64,000 bases of DNA from G965276765 sp965276825 (GTDB lineage: Bacteria > Actinomycetota > Acidimicrobiia > Acidimicrobiales > Palsa-688): contig OZ255630.1 in assembly GCA_965276825.1 (NCBI GenBank), forward strand, positions 1,240,001-1,304,000, in the 5' to 3' direction. The position numbers and the translations under genes were made by a program. Numbering within the stretch: the first letter of the stretch is position 1; each line of letters opens with the position of its first letter. Below, in pieces: positions 36,801 through 45,152 of the stretch. A model generated the notes under the pieces. That model made no database searches, had not been told where the DNA came from, and worked only from the letters and a program-made list of their open reading frames with translations.

Positions 36801-37293
36801 GGACAGTGACCCGCTGTCGGTCACCGTCGCCTGGCGGTACTTCGGCCAGGGGCAGAGCGTCGACGCCGCCATCACCGGACAGCCGGGCTCGGTGCCGACC
36901 ACGACCACCACCACGCTGCCCCCGAGCACGACGACCACCTCCACGACGACCACCACCACGACGATCCCCACGAGCACCTCGTCGACCACCGGCTCCTCGA
37001 CCACCAGCTCCCCGACGACCGCCCCCTCGACGACCCTCCCCTCGACGACCCTCCCCCCGACCAGCTCGACCGCAGCCGGGGCGGCGGCGGCCGCCGGCCC
37101 GACCGGCCCAGGCCGGGTCACCGGCCCGACCGCCCTCGCCGGCGCCACGAGCGCCACCCCCGCGCCGGGCTCCCCCGACGGCGCAGGGACGGCCGCCCTG
37201 GTGGGCATCCTCGCGGCGATCGGCGGGGTCGGCCTCCTGTCCGCACCCCTCAGACGCCGCCGCCGAAGGGCCGGCGGGAAGGAACCTCGATGA
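33877..37293 (+). CDS. Large membrane-anchored fn3/Ig-like surface protein of MoxR cluster
   Basis: A 1138-aa protein. A signal-anchor helix (about 30-50) is followed by a propeller-like region (about 55-460, LVLDDQRPLTVVNLATGQV and repeated blade-like segments), then fibronectin-III-like modules (about 500-590: SETARVAWSYEALA, LRPSTVYRAVVTAY) and more Cys-paired beta domains. A Thr/Ser/Pro linker (about 1008-1065) leads to a C-terminal helix (about 1105-1124) and a basic tail (RRRRRRAGGKEPR). Most of the protein should be outside the membrane. Its TGA overlaps the moxR ATG, placing it first in a five-gene operon. Actinobacterial MoxR-DUF58 loci often begin with such a protein. Confidence 0.85.
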   Translation: MTATPTPTGRFGEDNAGPRPVPRFGRRGSLVGVLAVVAIVAGLISAVAYGHATAATHPRLFGGSLVLDDQRPLTVVNLATGQVTVQLAGVSDEVGASSYGQVQAVAAQGGTWLVNRVTGTFNLLAQDNYVADPTGGGVGLGDLPGATAAAGYAVGADAYIVRQAPASTVSLVDPATVAEGARASAGTTTTAPTTIAPRGFARLPGQVVVRAGSATVAGESLWTLVTTANGCSLVQLTPTSRGHQGLLATTRTSLTSCATASLASAGGVVGLLSPGRVDTWGGPGGHRRMTVPATGGTTATVPATGSTTTLWYLVRSSAGWSALGVTGGRRVSGPRLLRGIPVAASPAAPVLAAGRLFSLDQAGSGQPDLWVIDPGSGAVGTVAGVPGYPAKSAAEQATFTGAEVVVSGPRVVYNNPASLLAVVVFTDGSHPPVVIDKSSAVVVTASGPATITTIAPPHATPGRDQAPTPTTTAPAGPAPAAPAINQQVSCATTTEKPYAPQVTGVVPASETARVAWSYEALALQDCQPDSWSVTLTAVGAPQPADPVQTVNGQQQLDVSGLRPSTVYRAVVTAYINKQSTASQPVTFTTRQQGPDAPASVRTTVDANGDWVVTWSPCRQKTCYVPADQWTVTGSACGPGYVGAPPTTTVSGGVYRATFSADALGLLGQSLSFQVQGSLADGLQGNPRGDARCSQSWRAPHGASITLSGAGQVAGQTITAHLQVQPPTSDAAVYGSLHTQFVYRVGPTTVGPTTSTSVSVPGLAPNSRYVPEVTVVPVGHPSAAVTVVGHPFRQNLAWSPALALVATPHVDPDPNTGTVDAVFPNLAGGAYQASGAIVCGSVSTPVSGNVQDGAISLPGVDLDTTGGDCALTLTLHDTSRPDPYGVDSPPLRAAVNWGAAPADGFTAAYTQDCTFAGCTTMVHLTADSHAPLGGVGWSVVAMQAHPGLLSDCKVQQTYPQAPTDVTLVIRGGCPSADSDPLSVTVAWRYFGQGQSVDAAITGQPGSVPTTTTTTLPPSTTTTSTTTTTTTIPTSTSSTTGSSTTSSPTTAPSTTLPSTTLPPTSSTAAGAAAAAGPTGPGRVTGPTALAGATSATPAPGSPDGAGTAALVGILAAIGGVGLLSAPLRRRRRRAGGKEPR

Positions 37294-38258
37294 GCACCAA
37301 CCCGGAGGTGGCCACCTTCGTGGCGCGCTTCGACGCCCTCGTCGGCAACGTGGGACGGGCCATCCACGGCAAGGAGCGGGTGGTCCGCACCGCCGTCACC
37401 TGCCTGGTCGCCGAGGGCCACCTCCTGATCGAGGACGTGCCCGGGGTGGGCAAGACCTCCCTCGCCCGGGCCATCGCCTCGTCGGTCGCCCTCACCTGGA
37501 ACCGCATCCAGTTCACCCCCGACCTGCTGCCGTCGGACGTGACCGGCGTGTCGGTGTTCGACCAGTCCACGTCGACCTTCTCGTTCCGCCCGGGACCGGT
37601 GTTCGCCAACGTGGTCCTCGGCGACGAGATCAACCGGGCCTCCCCGAAGACCCAGTCGGCGCTGCTCGAGGTGATGCAGGAGCGGACGGTGACGACCGAC
37701 GCCACCGTCTACCAGGTGCCCGAGCCGTTCGTGGTCGTGGCCACCCAGAACCCGATCGACCTCGAAGGCACCTACGTGCTCCCCGAGGCCCAGCTCGACC
37801 GGTTCATGATGCGACTCTCCATGGGCTACCCGTCGCCCGAGGCCGAGGTGCAGGTGCTGCGCTCCGAGCGCGACCACGCGTCGGTGGTCTCGCTCGCCCC
37901 CGTGATGTCGGGCCCCGACCTGCTGGCCATGATCGACTTCGTCAAGCGGGCCGTCGAGATCGCGCCGACCATCGAGCAGTACATCGTCGCGGTGTGCGCC
38001 CACACGCGCGACCTACCCGAGGTCCGCCTGGGGGTGTCGCCCCGCGGCAGCCTCCTGTTGCTGCGCGCCGCCAGGGTCGCGGCCGCCGCGGCCGGGCGGA
38101 GCTACGTCACCCCCGACGACGTCAAGGCCCTCGCCGAGGCCGTGCTCGCCCACCGGATCATCCTCAGGCCCGACGCCGAGCTGCAGGGCCGCACGGCCAA
38201 GGAGGTGGTGGCCCGCAGCCTCCAGGCGGTCCCCGTGCCGAGGACGCTGCTCCGGTGA
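37290..38258 (+). CDS. MoxR-type AAA+ ATPase
   Basis: A cytoplasmic AAA+ chaperone of 322 aa. Walker A is EDVPGVGKTSLAR, Walker B VVLGDEINRASPKTQSALLEVMQE, and sensor 1 VVATQNPIDLEGTYVLPEAQLDRF; the MoxR lid domain follows (GVSPRGSLLLLRAA). MoxR proteins act with DUF58/VWA partners to mature or regulate envelope complexes. The gene overlaps both neighbours by 4 nt (ATGA at 37290, GTGA at 38255). Confidence 0.95.
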   Translation: MSTNPEVATFVARFDALVGNVGRAIHGKERVVRTAVTCLVAEGHLLIEDVPGVGKTSLARAIASSVALTWNRIQFTPDLLPSDVTGVSVFDQSTSTFSFRPGPVFANVVLGDEINRASPKTQSALLEVMQERTVTTDATVYQVPEPFVVVATQNPIDLEGTYVLPEAQLDRFMMRLSMGYPSPEAEVQVLRSERDHASVVSLAPVMSGPDLLAMIDFVKRAVEIAPTIEQYIVAVCAHTRDLPEVRLGVSPRGSLLLLRAARVAAAAAGRSYVTPDDVKALAEAVLAHRIILRPDAELQGRTAKEVVARSLQAVPVPRTLLR

Positions 38259-39391
38259 GCCCGTTGGGGGTCGGCGCCGCGCTGGCGGCGGTCGCCCTCA
38301 CCGTGGTCGGCCTGGCCGCGTCGTGGGCCGCGGTGGCGGCCATCGGCATCGGGCTGGCTGCGCTGGTCGTCGGCGCCGGCATCCACGTGTCCCGCCGGCC
38401 CACGCTGAGGCTGCGTCGCGAGATCGAGCCCCCCCGCGTCGAGAAGGGCCGCACGGCGATCGCCGTGGTGCACGCCACCAACCTGTCCCGGCGGGCCATC
38501 GGCCCGCTGCGCATCGAGCAGCGCATCGGCGACCGGCCCATCCCGGCCCTCCTCCCCCGCCTGCGGCGGGGCGAGTCCGGGCTGCGCACCTACCGGCTGC
38601 CGACGGCCGAGCGGGGCATCTACGAGATCGGCCCGATCGAGGTCCCGAGGGCCGACCCCTTCGGGCTGTGCCGGACCGTCCAGCGCCTCGGGACGCCGCA
38701 GCGCATCGCCGTGCACCCGCGGCTCCTGGCCCTGAAGTCGCTGCCGACGGGCGCGTCGCGCAACCTGGAGGGCCCGTCGAGCGACACCTCGCCCCAGGGC
38801 ACCGTCACCTTCCACCGCCTGCGCGAGTACGTGGTCGGCGACGACCTCCGCGCCGTGCACTGGCCGACGACGGCCCGCCTCGGCAAGCTCGTGGTCCGCC
38901 ACAACGTCGACACCGCCCAGCCCTACAGCGTGATCCTGCTCGACCTGCGGCCCTCGGTGTACTCGGAGGAGACCTTCGAGTCGGCGGTCGACATCGCCGC
39001 CTCGCTCGTCGTGTCCCTCGCCGCGGACCGCGCCCCGGTGCAGCTGCGCACGACCGACGGGACGCGCCTCGGCGGCCTGGCCGAGCGCGACCCGGTCCCG
39101 ATCGTCGACCACCTCACGGAGGTGGCGGCCGACGAGACCGGCTCGCTCACCGCCCAGCTCCTCCTGCTGCGCAGGGACCGGGGCGGCACCGCCCTCGTCG
39201 TGGTCACCGGCAGGGCCGACCTCGAGAGCCTGCCCTCGATCGCCGCGCTCGGCCGCCGCTTCGACCGGGTCATCGCCGTGTCGGTGGTCAACCGCAAGGT
39301 GCCGGGTGTCGCCCATCCCGGCCTGACCTTCTTCCCGACGACCGACGCCGACGCCCTGGCCGCCACGTGGAACTCCCGGGTGGCCCCGTGA
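38255..39391 (+). CDS. DUF58 domain protein
   Basis: A 378-aa protein with two N-terminal helices (about 3-45), an extracytoplasmic or membrane-proximal beta region (about 50-150) and the DUF58 hallmark FHRLREYVVGDDLRAVHWPTTARLGKLVVR cut across residues about 187-215, then a VWA-like part (VILLDLRPS, LVVVTGRADLESL). DUF58 proteins are the usual MoxR partners. GTG start overlaps the moxR stop; its stop overlaps the transglutaminase GTG at 39388. Confidence 0.93.
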   Translation: MSPLGVGAALAAVALTVVGLAASWAAVAAIGIGLAALVVGAGIHVSRRPTLRLRREIEPPRVEKGRTAIAVVHATNLSRRAIGPLRIEQRIGDRPIPALLPRLRRGESGLRTYRLPTAERGIYEIGPIEVPRADPFGLCRTVQRLGTPQRIAVHPRLLALKSLPTGASRNLEGPSSDTSPQGTVTFHRLREYVVGDDLRAVHWPTTARLGKLVVRHNVDTAQPYSVILLDLRPSVYSEETFESAVDIAASLVVSLAADRAPVQLRTTDGTRLGGLAERDPVPIVDHLTEVAADETGSLTAQLLLLRRDRGGTALVVVTGRADLESLPSIAALGRRFDRVIAVSVVNRKVPGVAHPGLTFFPTTDADALAATWNSRVAP

Positions 39392-41733
39392 CCACGCCGT
39401 GGCGCGCGCCCCGTGAGCACCGCTCCACCCTCGACCTGCTCGACCTGGTGGTGGTCCCCGCGGCCTTTGCGCTGCTGTGCCTCACCGCGGCGGTGCCGTG
39501 GCTGCGCGGCCTCGACGTGCGCGCCGCGCCCCTCGTGCTCGCCCTGGCCGCGGTCGGCCCCTTCGTCCTCGGGGCGGCGACGGTGCAGGTGCTGCGCCGG
39601 GGCGCCCTGGTCTCGTACCTGGTGTCCCTCGTCGGGCTGGCGATCCTCCTCGTCGCCGGTGTCAGCGCCCACCCCGGGGTGCTGTGGTCGTCGCTGGCCC
39701 ATACCCCCGACCGGCTCCTCTCCGAGACCCTGCCGTTGGCGGGCGGCCGCGAGCTGCTCGTCGTGCCGGTGGTGGTGATCTGGCTGACCGCCGCGGTCAC
39801 CGCCGAGACGGTCACCAGGGCGTCGAGCGCTCTCGCCCTCGGCGTGCCCGTCGTGGCCTACCTCGTGGCCTACGGCGCGACGAGCGGTGCGCCATCGGCC
39901 GCCACCGCCACCGGCGGCCTGGTGCTCGCCGGGCTGATCCTGGCCGCCCTCGCCCGGCGGACGCGCGACGACGCAGCCAGGGCGGCCGGCGCCAGCGACG
40001 ACGACGCCCTCCACCGCCCAGGCGAGGGCAGGCGCCTGGTCGTGGGGGTCGCGGCGGGCGCGGCGGTGGCCGTGGTCGCCGGCGTGGGCGTGCCCGGTCT
40101 GCACCTGGCCGGCCGTCACGCACTGGCCCTGCGCCGCCACCCGGCGGTGACCGCACCCGAGCTGGTCGACCCCGTGGACGCCATCGGCGCCCTCCGCGAC
40201 AGCGACCCGCACGCGCCGCCGACGGTGCTCGGCACGGTCACGACCGACGCTCCCTCCACCGGCTACGCGCCGATCGCCGTCCTCGACGACTACGACGGCG
40301 ACATCTGGCGCTTCGCCCGCACCTTCCGACCCACCGGAGGGCGCATCCCTCCCGGGCCGCTCGGCGCGCCCGGCACCACCGTGCTCGGCTCGACCACCAC
40401 GGTGGCGCAGTCGTGGCGGCTGCTCCCCGCCTACCCGCTGTCGTTGCTCCCCGTCGTCGACCGGGCCGAGCGCGTCACCGGACTGCCGATCGACACCGAC
40501 CCGCCGACGGGCATGGCCGTCCCCACCGGACCGCTCGCCCTGCCGGCCGTCTACGGCGTGGTGTCCGCCGCCCCGACCCAGACCCTCGCCCGGTTGCCCG
40601 CCGGTGCGCAGGTCGACCAGGGCCGGTTCGCCGGGTCGGCCGCCGACGACCTCGCCCTGCCGCCGGGGTCGACCGACGGGGTGACCTCGGCGGTCCGCTT
40701 CGCCGGTGACCTCACCGGCCGGCGGCCCGAGCCGACCGTGGCCTTCCTGCAGGCGACGGTCTCCGCCCTGCAGGCCGCCGAGCGGAGGATCGACCCGGCC
40801 CTGGCCGTGCCGGCCGGCAAGGGCACCGTCAGCCGGGGTGGCACCTCGCTGGCCGAGGTGGTCAACGCGGTCACCGTCAGCCACAAGGCCACGCCCGAGC
40901 AGTTCGCCACCTTCCTCGTCGTCGTCGCCCGCGACCTCGGGGTGCCGGCTCGCATCGCCACCGGCTTCGCCCTGCGCTCCCGAGCGGCGGCCACGACCGG
41001 GATCACCAACCGGGAGGCGTGGACCTGGGCCGAGATCCCGGTGCTCGGCGAGGGCTGGGTGGTGGTCGACCCGACCCCGGCCGCGACCGCGAGCGCCGCG
41101 GCCCCCCCGACACCGGCATCCGCGACGACTCCGACCACCCTCCCCGACCGCAGGGCCAACGCGGTGCCCAACCCGGCCACCGGCGGCAACCGCGCCCTCG
41201 CGCCGCGGGCCACGCTGCACATCGCCCGGCCGACCCGATCGGACCCGTGGCCGGCGCGGGTCGTCATCGCCCTGCTCGTGGTCGCCGCCGTGCTCCTCGC
41301 CGGACCTGGCGTGGCCGGCGCCCGCCGCCTCCTGCGCCGTCGCGCCCGGCGCGGCCCCGGACCCTCGGCCCTCGCCGTCGGCGCGTGGCTGGAGCTGCTC
41401 GACGGCCTGGAGCTGGCCGGGCTGCGCACCCCGCCAGGGGCCACCGGCCGGGAGGTCACCACGGCCGCGGGCGAGGCGTGGGGTCCCGAGGTGGCCGCCC
41501 CCGTGGCCGCGGTGGCCAGGACGGCGGAGGCGGCCGTCTTCTCCGTCGCCGACTCCCCCGATCCGGCCGCCGCCGCCGAGGCGTGGTCCACCCAGCGAGC
41601 CCTGACCCGACAGCTCCGGCGGGGCCTGACCGGCCAGCGACGCATCGGCGCCCTCCTCCGCGTCGGGCACCAGCCCCGCCGGCCGGTGGCCGACCGCCGG
41701 CGCCGCACCCGGGCGGCAAGGACGAGGCCGTGA
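39388..41733 (+). CDS. Multi-pass transglutaminase-fold protein (TgpA-like), catalytic residues lost
   Basis: A 781-aa membrane protein. About six helices (18-235) are followed by a large external region, a transglutaminase-like domain (about 495-565), a Pro/Thr linker, a last helix (about 630-650) and a cytoplasmic DUF4129-like tail. At the active-site Cys position (usually G-x-CEQFA) the sequence is TPEQFATFL, i.e. Pro; where HAWVE is expected it reads TWAEI, so the His is also gone; the Asp in VVDPTP is kept. It is therefore probably a non-catalytic binding domain. Coupled by 4-nt overlaps to DUF58 and kinase genes. Confidence 0.88.
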   Translation: MTTPWRAPREHRSTLDLLDLVVVPAAFALLCLTAAVPWLRGLDVRAAPLVLALAAVGPFVLGAATVQVLRRGALVSYLVSLVGLAILLVAGVSAHPGVLWSSLAHTPDRLLSETLPLAGGRELLVVPVVVIWLTAAVTAETVTRASSALALGVPVVAYLVAYGATSGAPSAATATGGLVLAGLILAALARRTRDDAARAAGASDDDALHRPGEGRRLVVGVAAGAAVAVVAGVGVPGLHLAGRHALALRRHPAVTAPELVDPVDAIGALRDSDPHAPPTVLGTVTTDAPSTGYAPIAVLDDYDGDIWRFARTFRPTGGRIPPGPLGAPGTTVLGSTTTVAQSWRLLPAYPLSLLPVVDRAERVTGLPIDTDPPTGMAVPTGPLALPAVYGVVSAAPTQTLARLPAGAQVDQGRFAGSAADDLALPPGSTDGVTSAVRFAGDLTGRRPEPTVAFLQATVSALQAAERRIDPALAVPAGKGTVSRGGTSLAEVVNAVTVSHKATPEQFATFLVVVARDLGVPARIATGFALRSRAAATTGITNREAWTWAEIPVLGEGWVVVDPTPAATASAAAPPTPASATTPTTLPDRRANAVPNPATGGNRALAPRATLHIARPTRSDPWPARVVIALLVVAAVLLAGPGVAGARRLLRRRARRGPGPSALAVGAWLELLDGLELAGLRTPPGATGREVTTAAGEAWGPEVAAPVAAVARTAEAAVFSVADSPDPAAAAEAWSTQRALTRQLRRGLTGQRRIGALLRVGHQPRRPVADRRRRTRAARTRP

Positions 41734-43307
41734 GTCGACGCCACAGGAAGGTCGAGGAGCAGGAGCCGACGCCGTTTCCCGGCTTCCGGGAGATCACCGA
41801 GATCGGCGGCGGCGCGTTTGCCACCGTGTACCGCGCCGTCGAGGAGGGCACCGAGCGCCCGGTGGCGCTCAAGCTGCTCAAGGTCGGTGGGATCCAGGCC
41901 GCCCTGCTCGAGTCCTTCGACGCGGAGCTGCGGGCGCTGGCCCTGGTCAGCAGCCACCCCCACATCGTGACCCTCTACCGTCCCTTCACCGCCTCCGACG
42001 GTCGCCCGGCGCTGGTCCTCGAGCTGTGCACGGAGTCCTACGCCCAGCGGATCAGGAGCCGGGGACCGCGTCCGGCCGCTGAGGTGCTGGCCGTCGGCAT
42101 CAAGATCGCCGGAGCGCTCGAGACCGCCCACCGGGCCGGATTCCTGCACCGGGACATGAAGCCGCAGAACATCCTGGTCACCCAGTTCGGCGAGCCGGCG
42201 CTGGCCGACTTCGGCGTGGCCGCGCTGCAGGCGTCGGCCCAGGCCACCGAAGGCGTCTTCGGGTTCACCACCCTGCACGCCCCGCCCGAGGTGCTCGAGG
42301 GCGCTCCGCTCTCGGCGGCGACCGACGTCTACGGGTTGGCCTCGACGCTGTACCAGGTCCTCACCGGCAAGGCACCCTTCGCCGCCTTCCAGGGCGAGGC
42401 GCCGGCGGCGGTCATCCTGCGGATCCTGCGCGACCCCGTCCGACCGGTCACCGCCGCGGACGTGCCCGTGGCCCTGTCCGACCTCCTCGGCGCAGCGCTG
42501 GCCAAGGACCCGGGCGACCGGCCCCCCGACGCGGCCGCCTTCGCGGACGCCCTGCGCGACGTGGAGGCGGGCGCCGCCTTCTCCCCGACGCCCTACGTGG
42601 TGGTCGGTGAGGTGGGCGCCACCCAGCCCGAACCCACCGCGCCAACCGAGCACGCGGTCATCGACCCCGGAGACCCGGCGCCGCGGACCCTCGCCGCACC
42701 GCGGGCGGCGCCGGTCCCGGCTCCGTTGCCGGACCCACCCCCGGCCCCGAGCGGACCGGCGCGGGGCCGCCCGGTGCCCGGCGTGGTCACGCCCGTCGCC
42801 GGTGAGCGCCGGGTCGTCGCCCCACCGGTCCGGCCCGGCGCGACCAGCCCGCCGCCCGCGCCCCCGACGCCGCCCCCGACGCCACCTCCAGCCGTCGCGC
42901 CGCCCCCGACACCACCACCACCACCAGCCGTCGCGCCGCCCCCGACACCACCACCCCCGACACCGTCACCTCCCGTCCCGCCGGCCCGGCCGCTCCCGGA
43001 CCTCGGGCGGCCCGTGCCCCGGCTCGACCGCGTCGAGGGGACGTCGAGTGACGAGGACCACGTCCGGCCACCGGCCTGGGCGGCGCCGGAGGCCACGCCC
43101 TGGGAGCAGACGGTGATCCCCGGCCTCGACGGCGGGCGTCGGGACGACACCAAGACCCCCACACCGGCCAGGGCGGCCGCCCTGCGGGCCATCCTCTCCG
43201 ACGACGACCTGGCCACCCGCGCCCGCAGGACCCGGGTCCTGGTCGGAGCGGCGGTGGCCGCGCTGCTCGTCGCCGCGCTCATCCTGGTGGCCATCGGCGT
43301 TCTCTGA
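41730..43307 (+). CDS. Tail-anchored Ser/Thr protein kinase
   Basis: A Hanks-type kinase of 525 aa. The kinase domain (about 18-285) has the glycine loop IGGGAFATVYRA, Lys in PVALKLLK, FLHRDMKPQNIL, LADFGVAAL and an activation segment ending TTLHAPPEV; all catalytic residues are intact. A long Pro-rich disordered region (about 300-440) leads to a single C-terminal helix (about 502-524) at the very end, so there is no extracellular PASTA or sensor domain. Last gene of the MoxR operon (GTGA overlap with 39388 gene). It may phosphorylate cluster partners. Confidence 0.94.
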   Translation: MSRRHRKVEEQEPTPFPGFREITEIGGGAFATVYRAVEEGTERPVALKLLKVGGIQAALLESFDAELRALALVSSHPHIVTLYRPFTASDGRPALVLELCTESYAQRIRSRGPRPAAEVLAVGIKIAGALETAHRAGFLHRDMKPQNILVTQFGEPALADFGVAALQASAQATEGVFGFTTLHAPPEVLEGAPLSAATDVYGLASTLYQVLTGKAPFAAFQGEAPAAVILRILRDPVRPVTAADVPVALSDLLGAALAKDPGDRPPDAAAFADALRDVEAGAAFSPTPYVVVGEVGATQPEPTAPTEHAVIDPGDPAPRTLAAPRAAPVPAPLPDPPPAPSGPARGRPVPGVVTPVAGERRVVAPPVRPGATSPPPAPPTPPPTPPPAVAPPPTPPPPPAVAPPPTPPPPTPSPPVPPARPLPDLGRPVPRLDRVEGTSSDEDHVRPPAWAAPEATPWEQTVIPGLDGGRRDDTKTPTPARAAALRAILSDDDLATRARRTRVLVGAAVAALLVAALILVAIGVL

Positions 43308-43308
43308 T

Positions 43309-43324
43309 CCGGGCGGCCGCCCGG
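43309..43324. terminator. Perfect 16-bp GC palindrome between convergent genes
   Basis: CCGGGCGGCCGCCCGG starts right after the kinase stop and ends 9 bp before the stop of the response regulator on the other strand. It could end transcription from both sides; no U-tract follows, so it is a candidate only. Confidence 0.5.
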
Positions 43325-43332
43325 ACGTGGCC

Positions 43333-43737
43333 CTACGTGGTCGGCACCCAGCCGGGCAGCAGGCCGGCGAGGACGTCGGGCAGCTGACCGGGCAGCAGGG
43401 GCTTGGTGACGAACGCGGCTGCGCCCGCGCCGTCGCAGCGGCGACGCAGGTCGTTGTCGTCCCATGCGGTCAGGATGACCACCGGCAGGTCGGGACGGTC
43501 GTCGTGGATGCGCTCGCACACCTCGACCCCGCTCATCCCCGGCATCATCACGTCGAGCAGCACGACCGAAGGCTCGACGGCGGGGATCAGGCCGAGGCCG
43601 ATCGGACCGTTCATGGCCTCGTAGACGTCGAAGCCGTCCGACTCGAGGAGGGCCCTCAGGTACCGCAGCATCGAGTCCTCGTCGTCGATGACGAGGACGA
43701 TGGGCACCGAAGGGCGGCCTGGTTGGTCGTGCTCCAT
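43333..43737 (-). CDS. Single-domain response regulator
   Basis: A 134-aa stand-alone receiver domain. The acidic pair is in LVIDDEDSML, the phosphoacceptor Asp in VVLLDVMMPGMSG, the Thr in VILTAWDD and the Lys in FVTKPLLPG. There is no output domain, so it works by protein contact or phosphorelay, like CheY/Spo0F types. GGGAGG lies about 7 nt before the ATG. No histidine kinase lies nearby. Confidence 0.93.
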   Translation of the reverse strand: MEHDQPGRPSVPIVLVIDDEDSMLRYLRALLESDGFDVYEAMNGPIGLGLIPAVEPSVVLLDVMMPGMSGVEVCERIHDDRPDLPVVILTAWDDNDLRRRCDGAGAAAFVTKPLLPGQLPDVLAGLLPGWVPTT

Positions 43738-43772
43738 GCGTCGCCTCCCACGGGGATCGCTCCCGAGCTCGC

Positions 43773-45095
43773 TCACACGCCTATCGGCAGCCGGCGCCCC
43801 CGTCTGAGGCCAGGGCGCGGCGGTCGGCGCGAACCGAGCGGCGGCGCGCCACCGCGCAGCCGCAGGAGGAGCGCGGAGACCACCACGCCGAGCACCGAGC
43901 CGACGAGCAGCGCGACCGTCGCCGCGTCGGCCAGCGGACCGGGGGGGAACACGACGGTCACGATGAGCAGCGGGACGGTGAAGCCGACCGCCCCGAGCGC
44001 GCCCACCCCGAACAGGCGCCGGCCCAGCAGCCGGGCCGCGTCGACCCTGCCCGTGAGCCGTTCGGACACGACCGCGCCGACGGCGATGCCGATGGGCTTG
44101 CCGACCACCCGGGCCACGGTCACGGCGATCAGGATGCGCAGCGGGGCACCGTGGTCGATCCGGGACGGCTCGACGCGGACCCCGACGTTGGCCAGGGCAA
44201 AGAGAGGCAGCACCACGACGTTGACCGCCGGCTGGAATCGCCGCACCCACACCCGCACGCGGGGCACACCCGACGCGCGGGTCCTGCGCACCGGGCCGAA
44301 GAAGCCGGCCGCCGCGCCGACAACGGCCGCATCGGAGCCGGAGCGCAGCATGGCCCACCAGGCCGCGACCATCAGCAACCCTCGGACGACCACGTGGCTG
44401 CGGATGGCCCAGGCGCCGGAGAGCACCAGGATGGCGGCGAGGCCGAGGAGCAGCCAGAGGGGCTTGGTGTGGCGGCCGTAGAAGGCGACCAGGACGATGA
44501 TCGAGCCGATGTCGTCGGCCACGGCGAGGGTCATGAGAAAGACGCGGGCGCGAGGGCTGGTCCCGCCGATCAGTGCGAGGGCCCCGAGCGCGAAGGCCAC
44601 ATCGGTCGCCATGGGGACGCCCCATCCACGAGCTCCCGTCCCGCCGGCGACGACCGCCGCGTAGAGCAGCGCCGGCGCGGCCATGCCGGCCAGCGCGGCG
44701 ACCACCGGCACCGTCGCCCGCCGCCACGAGGCCAGCTCCCCGACGGTCTCCCTCCGGATCTCGAGGCCGATGACCGCGAAGAACAGGACCAGCACGGCCT
44801 GGTCGATCCAGGTGCGCAGCGAGGTCGGGCCGCCGAGCCAGCCGGGGGCGGGGCGCGCCGTCTGCCACAGGTCGACGTAGTTGTGCGGCGCGGCGTTGGC
44901 CCACACCAGGGCGGCGGCGGTGGCGATCACCACGGCCAGGCCGCCCAGCCGGTCCGCGTTGAGCAGGTCGATCAGACGGGTCCGTGCCCGCTTGGCGGCG
45001 CGCGGGGGCACGGGCTGGTCCGACACCGCGGGTAGCGGCGCCTCCGTCGAGGATCCTGAGCGGCCCTCGGCCCCAGGCGCGCCCCCCGCTTCCAC
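43773..45095 (-). CDS. nhaA: Na+/H+ antiporter NhaA
   Basis: An inner-membrane antiporter of 440 aa with about 12 helices. The NhaA marks WANAAPHNYVDLW, VLFFAVIGLEIRRE, GWGVPMATDVAFALG and the ion-binding double Asp in TLAVADDIGSIIV are intact, as is PLFALANVGV. The N-terminal 35 residues are polar and the last 30 are Arg-rich. It exports Na+ for pH and salt homeostasis. TACGAT lies 6 nt before the GTG (leaderless pattern). Confidence 0.95.
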   Translation of the reverse strand: MEAGGAPGAEGRSGSSTEAPLPAVSDQPVPPRAAKRARTRLIDLLNADRLGGLAVVIATAAALVWANAAPHNYVDLWQTARPAPGWLGGPTSLRTWIDQAVLVLFFAVIGLEIRRETVGELASWRRATVPVVAALAGMAAPALLYAAVVAGGTGARGWGVPMATDVAFALGALALIGGTSPRARVFLMTLAVADDIGSIIVLVAFYGRHTKPLWLLLGLAAILVLSGAWAIRSHVVVRGLLMVAAWWAMLRSGSDAAVVGAAAGFFGPVRRTRASGVPRVRVWVRRFQPAVNVVVLPLFALANVGVRVEPSRIDHGAPLRILIAVTVARVVGKPIGIAVGAVVSERLTGRVDAARLLGRRLFGVGALGAVGFTVPLLIVTVVFPPGPLADAATVALLVGSVLGVVVSALLLRLRGGAPPLGSRRPPRPGLRRGRRLPIGV

Positions 45096-45101
45096 CCCCC
45101 G

Positions 45102-45107
45102 ATCGTA
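45102..45107 (-). promoter_or_regulatory. -10-like TACGAT before nhaA
   Basis: On the minus strand TACGAT is followed by CGGGGG and the GTG at 45095. Confidence 0.45.
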
Positions 45108-45152
45108 CCGGCCCCGCCGTTTGCCACCAGGGAGGCGGCGGGGGGCTGCGGT

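Noticed and set aside
38323..41733. 1136-aa open frame across the DUF58 and transglutaminase genes
   Set aside because: Its first half is an Arg-rich shadow in the wrong frame of DUF58; only the part from 39388 is the real gene.
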